Assembly: GCF_002163875.1 (NCBI RefSeq)
Contig: NZ_CP019333.1
Span: 2,782,864-2,846,863, forward strand
Length of the DNA stretch: 64,000 nt
Source of the DNA: Gilvibacter sp. SZ-19
GTDB taxonomy: Bacteria > Bacteroidota > Bacteroidia > Flavobacteriales > Flavobacteriaceae
Direction of reading: 5' to 3'
In this document: piece by piece, positions 18,431-27,034 of the stretch
Position numbering within the stretch: the stretch's first letter is position 1
How the letters are laid out: each line of letters starts with the position of its first letter
Translations under genes and position numbers: made by a program
The notes under the pieces: model-generated
What the model saw: only the letters and a program-made list of their open reading frames with translations
Database searches by the model: none
What the model was told of the DNA's origin: nothing

Positions 18431-19545
18431 AGGTCTTTTCTAAAAGTGCTGCGTTCTTTGTGTTGCTGCGGACCGTAATCCTTCCAAAGCAACTGAACAG
18501 CTGTATTCTCAGCGAGTTCCGGGTTGGTCTCCACTTCTTTAATCCCTTTATTGTTAAAGAGCTGCTGCATTTCTGCAAATATGATAGCCGTAACTCCCTT
18601 ACCTTGATATTCAGGGTCTATACCAATTAAATAGAAGGCGGCGGTGTCGTTCTTCTTTTGCGCTTGCAATAAATGATACCATCCAAAAGGGAATAGTTTG
18701 CCGTTGGCCTTCTTTAAGGCCTTAGAAAAGCTAGGCATTACCACAGAAAAGGCGATCAGTTTTCCGTCGGAATCCTTAATGCATGTAATATAGTCTGGGT
18801 GGATAAAGTTGAAATACTTCTCCTTGTAATAGTCTATCTGATACTGTTGTATCGGCACAAAGGTCTGTAAACTGTTATAGGTATTGTTCAGTAACCCGAA
18901 CATATCATCCACATAAGGGATGATCTCCTTTTTGGACTTAAAACGGATCACTTCCAATTCGTACCGTTTTTTAATGATCGCTGAGAACTTTTTAACCTTT
19001 TCCTTCATCTCTGCCGGGATCTGCATGCGATACTCGACCCAAGTAGCCTGTTTTTCAAAGCCTAGCTTTTGGAAATGTTCGGCATAGTAAGGGTAGTGGT
19101 ACCAAGTGATCATGGTATTGAGTTCCTCATATCCCATGGTAAGTATACCGGCCTTTTCCATATTAGAGAATCCTACAGGACCTTCCACATATTCTAAGTT
19201 GTGGCTTCGCCCGATCTTGTTTACTTCTTCTAATAAAGCCTTGGTAACCTCCAGATCATCGATCATATCTAGCCAGCCGAAGCGCATCTTTTTCTTACCC
19301 TGCTCATTGATCTCCAAATGATTTACAATAGCAGCTATGCGTCCAACTACCTTGTTGTTCTTATAGGCCAAGAAATAATGTGCCTCTGCATTTTTAAAAA
19401 CAGGGTTCTTTTCTTGACTCAGGGTTTCTAGTTCGTCATTGATCAATGGCGGAACCCAATATTTACAGTCCTTGTAGAGTGTAAACGGAAACTTGACGAA
19501 GGTTTTAAGGTCTTTTTGGTTGGTTATTTTCTTGACTTCGATCAT
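18427..19545 (-). CDS. Large GNAT-fold acyltransferase, candidate sphingolipid/sulfonolipid N-acyltransferase
   Basis: 372 aa, much longer than a simple acetyltransferase. The GNAT acetyl-CoA-type motif lies near the C-terminus (YLIGIDPEYQGKGVTAIIF), and the N-terminal half carries the FPFTLYKDCKYWVPPL and VEGPVGFSNMEKAGIL segments of a Bacteroidota family. From memory, this family resembles the GNAT-type bacterial ceramide synthase described in Caulobacter. With the convergent alpha-oxoamine synthase, that suggests N-acylation of a capnine or sphingoid base. The fold is confident; the substrate is inference. It is co-transcribed with the upstream outer membrane protein through an ATGA overlap. 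Confidence 0.75.
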   Translation of the reverse strand: MIEVKKITNQKDLKTFVKFPFTLYKDCKYWVPPLINDELETLSQEKNPVFKNAEAHYFLAYKNNKVVGRIAAIVNHLEINEQGKKKMRFGWLDMIDDLEVTKALLEEVNKIGRSHNLEYVEGPVGFSNMEKAGILTMGYEELNTMITWYHYPYYAEHFQKLGFEKQATWVEYRMQIPAEMKEKVKKFSAIIKKRYELEVIRFKSKKEIIPYVDDMFGLLNNTYNSLQTFVPIQQYQIDYYKEKYFNFIHPDYITCIKDSDGKLIAFSVVMPSFSKALKKANGKLFPFGWYHLLQAQKKNDTAAFYLIGIDPEYQGKGVTAIIFAEMQQLFNNKGIKEVETNPELAENTAVQLLWKDYGPQQHKERSTFRKDL

Positions 19546-20546
19546 GGGCGATTTCTTAAAATACTGCCGCCATCATCTTCTATCTCGACATCGTCACGGC
19601 GTTTGCGTCGCTTCTTTTTGTTGTCCTTTTTGTTAATGGCTTCTCCATCCGGACCTTTTTCTTCCAAGTACTCATCTTGGCCATGCATGTCAAAGCGATA
19701 GCTAGCTCCGATCTTGAAAAAGGTTCTGGTAGGAGTGTCTTTCCAATTCAGGAGCACTGAAGCATCTAATTGAAAATCATTGTTAAAGAGATAGGCGGCG
19801 CCACCTCTAAAGAGTTGATCTGCATAGAAATCACTCTTAATTCCTTCATTTTCAACAAAAGCCGAAAACTTCTCACTAAAGGCATGTGTAAGTGTAAGTA
19901 GATAGCTGTACGATGGAAACTCGGTGGTTACACGATCTACAATGATATTGGTAACAAATACCCATCCGCCTAAAAAGTTATTCTGCGTAATAATGGCGAT
20001 TCTCGGACTTATGGTCAATTCATCCTCTGGAGTGAAAGGGTTATCCTCAAAGTCGAAATTGGCCCCAGCATAAACAGAGATAGCCGGAATAAGATCTCTC
20101 CACTGAAAAGTATTATTAGCCTTCCAACTGTAAAGATTCGGGCCCTCCAACTCTCGTTTTCTGTAAGGGTCGTATAACAAATACTTTGCCCCGAGGCTGT
20201 TGAGTCTAAAGTTTGCTTGGGTGAACTCACCGGTTACAAAACCATCGTCAAAGGTAACCTCATTGCGCTGATAGGCGCCAATTGCATTGATCTCAAGTCG
20301 CTCCATAAACAAGCCGTATCTCACGGCATAGTCCAAGCTAAAAGCGCTTGCTTCTGTATTGAGCAAATCGTGATTCTCTTGTCCAAGACCCAATCCGAGC
20401 TCTAGTTGCAGGACATTGCGGCCCACGGCAAAAGCCCCTTGAGAATTTCCAGGTCTGTTTGAATTTATGGTTTCAGTGTATTGGCTCAGAACAGCCTGAG
20501 TACTTGCTATAAATAGGCAGGCAATAAGCCAAAAGCGGGTGTTCAT
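19542..20546 (-). CDS. Outer membrane transporter-like protein (phenol-MetA-deg type)
   Basis: A predicted outer membrane beta-barrel of about 334 aa. I chose ATG 20546 (MNTRFWLIACLFIAS signal peptide) because the -7 box lies between it and the upstream in-frame ATG at 20567. The segment ETINSNRPGNSQGAFAVG followed by alternating amphipathic strands resembles the MetA-pathway transporter family. The C-terminus departs from a simple barrel: a Lys/Arg-rich stretch (KKDNKKKRRKRRDD) and then an acidic tail, probably periplasmic. It overlaps the GNAT start by 4 bases. Confidence 0.75.
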   Translation of the reverse strand: MNTRFWLIACLFIASTQAVLSQYTETINSNRPGNSQGAFAVGRNVLQLELGLGLGQENHDLLNTEASAFSLDYAVRYGLFMERLEINAIGAYQRNEVTFDDGFVTGEFTQANFRLNSLGAKYLLYDPYRKRELEGPNLYSWKANNTFQWRDLIPAISVYAGANFDFEDNPFTPEDELTISPRIAIITQNNFLGGWVFVTNIIVDRVTTEFPSYSYLLTLTHAFSEKFSAFVENEGIKSDFYADQLFRGGAAYLFNNDFQLDASVLLNWKDTPTRTFFKIGASYRFDMHGQDEYLEEKGPDGEAINKKDNKKKRRKRRDDVEIEDDGGSILRNRP

Positions 20547-20564
20547 GGGGTACTGGTTTGCAGT

Positions 20565-20572
20565 CAAAGATA
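20565..20572 (-). promoter_or_regulatory. -7 box TAtcTTTG for the outer membrane protein-GNAT operon
   Basis: A consensus -7 box 19 bases before ATG 20546. It overlaps the alternative ATG at 20567, which therefore cannot be the start. Confidence 0.6.
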
Positions 20573-20653
20573 GCAGAATTTATTAGTTTTTTAATAGTTC
20601 TTTAGCGGCTTCTTCAGCCCTGAATCCCTACCTTTACAGTAAATTTAAAGTGC

Positions 20654-20911
20654 ATGGATGCATTAAGAACGTTTTTGATTGTCATTTTGGTATTGTTGCT
20701 CTTGCGTTTCGCATTGAAGCTTGCAGCGCCTTATATACTGAGTTATGCGAGCAAAAAGCTACAGCAGCGATTCGAAAGCCAGTTCGGGGCCTTTGAGCAG
20801 CAGCAACCCCCTAAACCAGAAGGCAGTGTCCATGTCCACAGTAAACCACAGCCCAAAAGAGAATCTACTAAGGTTGTTGGCGACTATATCGATTATGAAG
20901 AAATTGATTAA
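20654..20911 (+). CDS. DUF4834-family small membrane protein
   Basis: 85 aa with one N-terminal transmembrane helix (about 5-32) and a soluble tail rich in Gln, Pro and Lys ending in an acidic DYIDYEEID motif. This matches the DUF4834 pattern of Bacteroidota. A TAccTTTA box lies about 18 bases upstream. It is followed 23 bases later by the YfhO gene; the same operon is likely. Function unknown. Confidence 0.8.
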   Translation: MDALRTFLIVILVLLLLRFALKLAAPYILSYASKKLQQRFESQFGAFEQQQPPKPEGSVHVHSKPQPKRESTKVVGDYIDYEEID

Positions 20912-20934
20912 TTTGGAAGCCTAAATCCGCACTT

Positions 20935-23394
20935 ATGGCCGCCTTAAAAAAAGCGCTTCCTCACCTTGTTGTTTTAATTTTATTTATCCTCGCCTCGCTG
21001 ATCTATTTTAGCCCCGTACTGCAAGGCGAAACCATATTTCAGAGCGACATTGCTCAGTTTAACGGTATTGCTAAACAACAGCGTGATTATAAAGCCGCGA
21101 CAGGAGAGGAGACCTATTGGACCAATGGTGCTTTTGGCGGAATGCCAACCTATCAGATGGGAGCGCGTTATCCGAATCACCTCATTAAAAAATTAGACCT
21201 TACGCTGCGGTTCTTACCACGGCCAGCAGACTATCTGTTTCTATACCTGATCAGCATGTATGTTTTATTGCTGGTTATGAAAGTAGATTACAAATTGGCT
21301 TTCCTGGGTGCGCTCGCCTTTGGCTTCTCTACCTACCTTATCATCATACTCGGGGTGGGGCATAACTTAAAAGCGCATGCTATCGCCTATATGCCTTTAG
21401 TGCTCAGTGGAATAATTCTGACCTTTAGGGGTAAGTATCTCTGGGGATTTGCACTCACAGCTATTGCCATGGGCTTGGAACTGGTGGCCAACCATTTTCA
21501 GATGACCTATTATCTTTTGTTATTGGTTGTGGTCTTGGGCTTGGCGTATTTAGTAGATGCCTTCCGCAGAAAACAGTTGCCGCATTTCTTTAAATCCGTA
21601 GGGATACTCTGTGCTGCGGTGCTTTTGGCCATCGGGTTCAACAGTGCAAATATTTTAGCTACGGCCGAATACGCTCCTTATTCCATGCGTGGAAAAAGTG
21701 AGCTCACAATTAAGCCAGACGGAACTCCCAAAGAAGTGACCAACGGCCTACCTTATGACTATATCACCGAATACAGTTACGGCAAGCTGGAGAGCTTTAA
21801 TTTAATGGTACCGCGTTTTATGGGTGGAGGTTCTGGAGAACCTTTGCCAGAAGAAAGCCAACTTATTGATGCATTGCGCGGCTTAGGAATTCCGCCTCAA
21901 GAAGCCAACAATATCTTGCGACAAGTGCCTTTGCCCATGTATTGGGGTGATCAACCCATAGTAGAAGCACCTGCATATGTTGGGGCTATAGTGGTCTTTT
22001 TAGCACTTTTAGGATTCTTTTTAATAAAGGGTCGACTGCGCTGGTGGCTCTTGGGAGGTATACTGCTGAGTCTTTTATTGTCTTGGGGAAAGAATTTTGC
22101 CTTCCTGACCGAATTCTTTGTAGACTATGTTCCGCTTTACAACAAGTTTAGAGCGGTTAGTTCTATACAAGTCATTATTGAGCTACTGCTTCCTATAGCC
22201 GCTGTTATTGGACTGCACCAACTCTTTAATGATTTCAACACCAAAGAGGCCAGACGAAAGGCCTTGTTGATCTCCGGAGGAATTGTCTCCGGTTTACTGC
22301 TTGTTTTTTACCTTTTAGGATCCAGTCTGTTTGACTTCCAAGCTCCTTATGATGCCGATGTTGCAGCGGCCCTTGGAGAGGCTGGTCCTGTACTAATTGA
22401 GGGAATACAGGCCGATAGGATAGCCGTGTTCAAAGCAGACAGCCTGCGTTCTTTAGGCTTGGTTCTGGCAACTATAGCGGTACTTTTTGGCTTGCTTAGA
22501 AATGCAATTAAAGAACCTTTGGCTGTTGGCCTATTGGCGGTCTTGTTATTGATCGATTTGGTAGGAGTGGACAAGCGTTATGTAAACGAAGAAGACTTTG
22601 TAGACACGCGTGTTATGGAGCAGCCCTACCAACGCAATGGCGCCGATATTCAGATAGAGCAAGATAAAGATGGCTTCTTTAGAGTCTACGACATGACCAC
22701 AAGTGCCTTTACCAGTGGCCGTGCGAGCTTTTTCCACAATGCGCTGGGTGGTTACAGTGCAGTTAAAATGGGGCGTATTCACGATCTGTACGAGTTCTAC
22801 CTGATGGGAGAACAACCCAATATGAACATCATCAATATGTTCAATGTGCGTTATTTGATTCGCTTTGGAGATAATGGCGGGCCTTATGCGCAGCGGAATT
22901 CCGGTGCCAATGGCAATGCCTGGTTTGTCACCGATTACGACTTGGTAGCTTCGGCAGACGAGGAGATTCAGGCTTTGGCTAATATCAATACCAAACAAAA
23001 GGCTGTAATTCACCAAGAATTTGCGGGTATGCTCAGTGGGAAGCGTTTTGCTGCGGATTCTACCGCAACCATTACACTCAAGGAGTTTGCTCCGAATCGA
23101 ATGGTTTACAACAGCAAGAGTACCACCGAAGGCTTAGTGGTCTTTTCTGAGATGTATTACAAGCCGGGTTGGAAATTAACGATAGACGGACAAGAGGCCG
23201 ATTATTTTAGAGCGAATTATACCCTTAGAGCAATGGTCTTGCCTGCTGGGGAGCATGAGATCGTTTTCTCCTTTGAGCCAGAAGTGGTACAGCGCGGCAG
23301 CATGCTCAGCTTGCTATCTGCAGGAATCTTTGTTTTGGTACTTCTGGGCTTTGGTTATTGGAACTACAGAAATTCGCAGTCTGAATCAGCATAA
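20935..23394 (+). CDS. YfhO-family polytopic membrane protein
   Basis: 819 aa with about a dozen hydrophobic segments, an extracytoplasmic loop between TM1 and TM2 (the EETYWTNGAFGGMPTYQMG region) and a C-terminal soluble domain followed by a last TM near 790-812. This is the GT-C-like YfhO architecture; in Firmicutes YfhO helps glycosylate lipoteichoic acid. Here it is directly joined (no spacer) to a glycosyltransferase gene, so a role in moving sugars to an envelope glycan or glycoprotein is plausible. Confidence 0.88.
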   Translation: MAALKKALPHLVVLILFILASLIYFSPVLQGETIFQSDIAQFNGIAKQQRDYKAATGEETYWTNGAFGGMPTYQMGARYPNHLIKKLDLTLRFLPRPADYLFLYLISMYVLLLVMKVDYKLAFLGALAFGFSTYLIIILGVGHNLKAHAIAYMPLVLSGIILTFRGKYLWGFALTAIAMGLELVANHFQMTYYLLLLVVVLGLAYLVDAFRRKQLPHFFKSVGILCAAVLLAIGFNSANILATAEYAPYSMRGKSELTIKPDGTPKEVTNGLPYDYITEYSYGKLESFNLMVPRFMGGGSGEPLPEESQLIDALRGLGIPPQEANNILRQVPLPMYWGDQPIVEAPAYVGAIVVFLALLGFFLIKGRLRWWLLGGILLSLLLSWGKNFAFLTEFFVDYVPLYNKFRAVSSIQVIIELLLPIAAVIGLHQLFNDFNTKEARRKALLISGGIVSGLLLVFYLLGSSLFDFQAPYDADVAAALGEAGPVLIEGIQADRIAVFKADSLRSLGLVLATIAVLFGLLRNAIKEPLAVGLLAVLLLIDLVGVDKRYVNEEDFVDTRVMEQPYQRNGADIQIEQDKDGFFRVYDMTTSAFTSGRASFFHNALGGYSAVKMGRIHDLYEFYLMGEQPNMNIINMFNVRYLIRFGDNGGPYAQRNSGANGNAWFVTDYDLVASADEEIQALANINTKQKAVIHQEFAGMLSGKRFAADSTATITLKEFAPNRMVYNSKSTTEGLVVFSEMYYKPGWKLTIDGQEADYFRANYTLRAMVLPAGEHEIVFSFEPEVVQRGSMLSLLSAGIFVLVLLGFGYWNYRNSQSESA

Positions 23395-24714
23395 ATGGAA
23401 CCTAAGAAAGTTCTGGTAATTACCTATTACTGGCCGCCAGCTGGTGGGCCAGGTGTACAGCGCTGGTTAAAGTTCTGCACGTATTTGCCCGAATTTGGTA
23501 TTAAGCCAACGGTCTACACTCCAGAGAATCCGTCGTATCCTATCGTCGATGAGGCCTTAGTTAAAGAGGTTCCCGTAGACTTGGAAATTTTAAGACATCC
23601 TATTTGGGAGCCATACGCAATAGGTAAACGCGTGGGCAAAGACGCTACACAGACCTTGAGCAAGGGCATTATAGACGAGGATCCTTCTCTTTTAAAGAAG
23701 TTCTTATTGTTTGTTAGAGGTAACTTCTTTATTCCTGATGCGCGTAAGGCCTGGGTAAAACCATCGGTCAAGTTTTTAAAGCGTCATTTAGAAGAGAACA
23801 GTTATGATACAGTAGTAACGACAGGGCCACCGCACAGTGTTCATCTTATTGGCTTGCAACTTCAAAAGGAGTTGGGAATTCCTTGGGTTGCAGATTTTAG
23901 AGATCCCTGGACAACTATCGGCTACCACAAATCCCTGCGTTTATTGCCTTGGAATGCCAGAAAGCACAAAAAGCTAGAGGCAGCTGTGCTGCAAGCAGCA
24001 GATCATATCTTGGTGACCAGTCCATCAACAAAAAAGGAATTCGAAGAAATATCTAAGCGGCCAATTAACGTCATTACCAACGGTTATGACAGGTCTAATA
24101 AACCGGAAAGTCAAATTGATCTTGATAAAAGTTTCAGTATAGCGCATATCGGTTCACTTTTGGCCAAGCGCAATCCAGAACCGCTCTGGAAGATGCTAGC
24201 TTATTTATGCGCCAATGACGCTGCCTTTAAAAAAGATCTGAAACTCGTCTTTGCCGGGGTGGTTGCAAAGGAAGTGAAAGACTCCTTAAGAGCCCACGGT
24301 CTTCTCGAACATGCTGAGTTTAAGGGCTATGTAGGGCACAGTGAGGCTATAGCCTTACAGCATCAAAGTCAATTGCTTTTATTGCTCGAGATAAACTCAC
24401 CAGAAACACGTGCCATCTTGCCCGGAAAGCTGTTTGAATATATGATGGCCAAAAGACCAATACTAGCCTTAGGGCCTAAAGGCAGTGATATTAAACAACT
24501 ATTGGAAGAGTCGGGTAGTGGTGAATTCTTTAATTACGATGAACTCACAACAGATTATTTGGGGGCCTATCTTTTAAAGGCCTATGGGGCTTATAAAAAG
24601 CAATCCCTTGAATTAGAGCAACAGGCCATTGCTAAATTCGACAGAAAAGCACTTAGCAAACAATTGGCTGCAGTCCTTAAAAGCGAAACCCTTGCCAGAC
24701 AAAGTTCGTCTTGA
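23395..24714 (+). CDS. Glycosyltransferase, GT4-like (GT-B fold)
   Basis: 439 aa. The N-terminal Rossmann half opens VLVITYYWPPAGGPGVQRW with the glycine-rich loop, and the C-terminal half has VFAGVV and the PGKLFEYMMAKRPILALGP segment that binds the nucleotide-sugar donor in GT4 enzymes. Its start abuts the YfhO stop codon exactly, indicating translational coupling and a shared pathway. Donor and acceptor are unknown. Confidence 0.87.
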   Translation: MEPKKVLVITYYWPPAGGPGVQRWLKFCTYLPEFGIKPTVYTPENPSYPIVDEALVKEVPVDLEILRHPIWEPYAIGKRVGKDATQTLSKGIIDEDPSLLKKFLLFVRGNFFIPDARKAWVKPSVKFLKRHLEENSYDTVVTTGPPHSVHLIGLQLQKELGIPWVADFRDPWTTIGYHKSLRLLPWNARKHKKLEAAVLQAADHILVTSPSTKKEFEEISKRPINVITNGYDRSNKPESQIDLDKSFSIAHIGSLLAKRNPEPLWKMLAYLCANDAAFKKDLKLVFAGVVAKEVKDSLRAHGLLEHAEFKGYVGHSEAIALQHQSQLLLLLEINSPETRAILPGKLFEYMMAKRPILALGPKGSDIKQLLEESGSGEFFNYDELTTDYLGAYLLKAYGAYKKQSLELEQQAIAKFDRKALSKQLAAVLKSETLARQSSS

Positions 24715-24722
24715 CAAGGGTT
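24687..24722 (+). terminator. Hairpin spanning the glycosyltransferase stop codon
   Basis: Left arm AACCCTTGCCAGAC pairs with right arm GTCTTGACAAGGGTT (one mismatch, one bulge), with the TGA stop inside the right arm. No T-run follows, so it may act in 3'-end protection or Rho-independent termination only weakly. Confidence 0.4.
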
Positions 24723-24749
24723 CCTAACTAACCAACCAAAAAATGATCT

Positions 24750-26045
24750 TTAGAATCCTCTACCTCGGCGTGAGTTGCCTGTAGAGTTCTGTCTTTTATT
24801 ACCGCCGCCGCGAGATACACTTGCAGATCTAGAACCTCTGGAGCTGTTTGATGTTGCTCTGCTGTTGTTTCTAGAACCACCAGATCGATTTGCCTGTGAT
24901 CTGGTATTGCTGCTGCGTCCCATGCTGCTGCGGCTATTTGATCTACTCGTCGTAGCTCTCTGGTTGCTACGAGAAGACGAGCTTCTCATATTACCAGTTG
25001 ATCTATTTGTGCTTCGCTGAGATCTCATGTTCCCAGATGATCTATTGGTATTACGCTGTGTACGCATGTTACCAGAAGATCTGCTGTTGGAGTTCCCATT
25101 GCGAGCTACAGTTCCACGATTGTTCTGTTTCTTATCGCGAGTAGCCATATTGCTGTTTCCGCCGCGATTCGTGTTGGCAGATGTTCTGCGCATATTGCTA
25201 GATCTACCATTGTTAAAGTCTCTAGAACTGTTTGTGGCACGTGTATTGGCCGCAACACTTCTACGATTGTTATTCGCTGTTGTAGCTCTAGAGCCACGCC
25301 GGCTGTTGTTAGCTACCGCATCTCTTCCCGATCTACGAGCTGGACGGTAATCTGGGTTTGCAGCGGTTCTACCGTTGCGATAGTGAATTCTGCTACCCGG
25401 ACGATAGAAATCTCTTCTACCATTTACGTAAGCTCTACGCCCTCTGTTGTTATAGTAGCGAATGTGGTTCGCGTAGCTGTAACGGATAGGCGTGTAGTAG
25501 GTGCGATACGGATAGTTATACACGATACAGTTGCTCCAGATTGGTGGCGCATAAAATACGTGCCATGGTCTGTATATATAGGTTCTGTAGAAAGGGCTGA
25601 TGTATCCAACGGTGTAGTCAAACAGACCGTAGTTGTTATAAAAGACACGCAATCCTCCTACGCGAACAATGCGTCTGTTGTTGTATACGATATCTACGCT
25701 TCCAGCTCTAGAGATACGACCCCAGTTATCATAGAAGATCGGTACATTCTCGATCTGGATAACTGCTCCGTAGTCATCGTACTGTACAAAAGCGTCGTAA
25801 TTGTAACCAGAATTGTAGTTGATACTAACTCCAGGTGTATTCACATTAACGTTCAATCCGTCGTTACCCAAGAAAACAAAATCAAATTGTCCGTCTGGGA
25901 ATACTGAGAATTCTACACCTCCTTCAACAAAGATGTATGAAGATCCGTCAAAGTTGTATCGTCTGTCGTCTGCGCGGGCTTCTGAAAACAATCCAGAAAC
26001 ACTCAGTAAGAGTCCGCTAAGTAGTAAGGCAAGTTTTTTCATCAC
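24750..26045 (-). CDS. Exported protein with Tyr-rich domain and long Arg/Ser/Asn-rich disordered tail
   Basis: 431 aa. A signal peptide (about 1-25, ending EARA) and a folded half with two related segments (IFVEGGVEFSVFPDGQFDF and VGGLRVFYNNYG) are shared with the neighbouring 26.2-26.9 kb gene. From about residue 200 the sequence becomes almost entirely Arg, Ser, Asn, Gly and Thr, with three near-repeats of N-R-S-(S/T)-G-N-M-R, giving an extremely basic, low-complexity tail. Such a tail would bind polyanions such as LPS, extracellular DNA or acidic polysaccharide. I recognise no named family. A sigma-54-like element lies about 55 bases upstream. Confidence 0.78.
   Translation of the reverse strand: MMKKLALLLSGLLLSVSGLFSEARADDRRYNFDGSSYIFVEGGVEFSVFPDGQFDFVFLGNDGLNVNVNTPGVSINYNSGYNYDAFVQYDDYGAVIQIENVPIFYDNWGRISRAGSVDIVYNNRRIVRVGGLRVFYNNYGLFDYTVGYISPFYRTYIYRPWHVFYAPPIWSNCIVYNYPYRTYYTPIRYSYANHIRYYNNRGRRAYVNGRRDFYRPGSRIHYRNGRTAANPDYRPARRSGRDAVANNSRRGSRATTANNNRRSVAANTRATNSSRDFNNGRSSNMRRTSANTNRGGNSNMATRDKKQNNRGTVARNGNSNSRSSGNMRTQRNTNRSSGNMRSQRSTNRSTGNMRSSSSRSNQRATTSRSNSRSSMGRSSNTRSQANRSGGSRNNSRATSNSSRGSRSASVSRGGGNKRQNSTGNSRRGRGF
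24772..25330 (-). repeat. Low-complexity Arg/Ser/Asn coding repeat
   Basis: DNA-level repetitiveness in this stretch comes from the disordered tail of the surrounding gene. It includes three imperfect 30-45 base units encoding N-R-S-(S/T)-G-N-M-R at about 24960-25090. Confidence 0.65.
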
Positions 26046-26097
26046 TTTAAATTTTAGTTTGTAATTGCATTCTGGTTAGCATTACGCTTTCATAAAC

Positions 26098-26113
26098 ACA
26101 AAGGGCGTGCCAA
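26098..26113 (-). promoter_or_regulatory. Sigma-54-like promoter TTGGCACG-CCCT-TTGT
   Basis: A perfect -24 half and a -12 half TTGT (consensus TTGC) at RpoN spacing, about 53 bases before the ATG at 26045. The same element precedes the paralogous gene. Confidence 0.5.
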
Positions 26114-26142
26114 ACTTTTAAAGTGTTGATTATCAGTAATAA

Positions 26143-26176
26143 AAAAAACACTGCCCTCCAAAGAGAGCAGTGTTAC
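26143..26176 (-). terminator. Intrinsic terminator for the acidic-tail protein gene
   Basis: Read on the minus strand, AACACTGCTCTC and GAGGGCAGTGTT form a stem with one mismatch and a 4-base loop, followed by a run of T. It lies about 20 bases after the stop of the 26195 gene. Confidence 0.8.
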
Positions 26177-26194
26177 ATCAACTAAATCATGATA

Positions 26195-26917
26195 CTAGTT
26201 GCGGCTGCGACGACCGCGTCTGTTATCATTGTCATCATCGTCCCAATCGTCATCCCAATCATCATCATCCCAATCGAATTCCCAATCGTCATTGTTTGTC
26301 TGACCTCTAGAACGATTTCCTACTCGATAAGTAGTGTCGTAATGCCCGTTACCGAAATAACGGTCTGCAAAGGTAAAGGTTGTGCTTCCGGCTACACCAC
26401 AGGTTCCGTAGATCACGTTCAAACGGTTTATATGTCCTAAAGTATGGCTTACGTTTCCGCGTCTAGAATATATAATATCCATACCGCCAACACCGACCAG
26501 TCTTCCTCTGCGGTAGCGTAAGGGTACATCGCCAATAAAACGAACCTTGCCATTTGGTTTGTAAAATATATGCGTACGGCCAATGCTGTGGATAACCCCG
26601 AATCGGTCCATGTTCATTCTGTAATGGCCACGACCACGATGTCCGTTGGCATGTACAGGGAGGTTTCGTCTGGCGTTACGTCTGCCAATTACGCGACCGC
26701 GTCTGTTGTATTGTACGGCATTTGGAAGGACATAGCTAAAACTGCCATCCAAGAACACTTCAAACAAGATACCGTCTTCGTAAAAAGTTACCGATTGTGT
26801 ACTTAAATAGCGTTCGTAGTTCCCCCAAGGATTGTAAACCTTAGATTCCGTAGTCACATTTGCCTGTGTAGAAATTCCGATTAGGAATATACCTACTGAA
26901 AGAATTGCTTTTTTCAT
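26195..26917 (-). CDS. Exported paralog with Asp/Trp-rich C-terminal tail
   Basis: 240 aa starting at ATG 26917, where the signal peptide MKKAILSVGIFLIGISTQA begins; the longer frame upstream runs through the promoter. The folded half (about 30-200) is related to the neighbouring 24.75-26.05 kb protein, with VTFYEDGILFEVFLDGSFSY matching its VEFSVFPDGQFDF and VGGMDIIYSRRG matching its VGGLRVFYNNYG. The tail is the opposite in charge: repeated W-D-D-D units (about 208-232) capped by RRGRRSRN. A sigma-54-like element lies upstream. Function unknown; metal or cation binding or pairing with the basic paralog is possible. Confidence 0.78.
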   Translation of the reverse strand: MKKAILSVGIFLIGISTQANVTTESKVYNPWGNYERYLSTQSVTFYEDGILFEVFLDGSFSYVLPNAVQYNRRGRVIGRRNARRNLPVHANGHRGRGHYRMNMDRFGVIHSIGRTHIFYKPNGKVRFIGDVPLRYRRGRLVGVGGMDIIYSRRGNVSHTLGHINRLNVIYGTCGVAGSTTFTFADRYFGNGHYDTTYRVGNRSRGQTNNDDWEFDWDDDDWDDDWDDDDNDNRRGRRSRN

Positions 26918-26983
26918 AATCCTGAAATTTTGGGTTTTGCCTACTCTTAAAGCTTTTCGGCTTGCGCTATTGCTTTTAGTAAA

Positions 26984-26999
26984 CCAAAGCGCGTGCCAA
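26984..26999 (-). promoter_or_regulatory. Sigma-54-like promoter TTGGCACG-CGCT-TTGG
   Basis: A perfect -24 half and a -12 half TTGG at RpoN spacing, 67 bases before ATG 26917. It is nearly identical to the element at 26098-26113. Confidence 0.5.
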
Positions 27000-27034
27000 A
27001 AATTCAAGTAATTGTTTATGAGTAAGTTACAGGA

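Noticed and set aside
24772-25330. Tandem repeat or CRISPR-like array
   Set aside because: Unit lengths vary and the repeats are in frame, encoding an Arg/Ser/Asn-rich tail.
24775-25907. Plus-strand coding regions antisense to the basic-tail protein
   Set aside because: They show the composition of a low-complexity gene read in other frames, with no start-site signals.
26200-26290. ATC/CCA-rich microsatellite
   Set aside because: It encodes the Trp-Asp tail of the 26195-26917 gene in frame.
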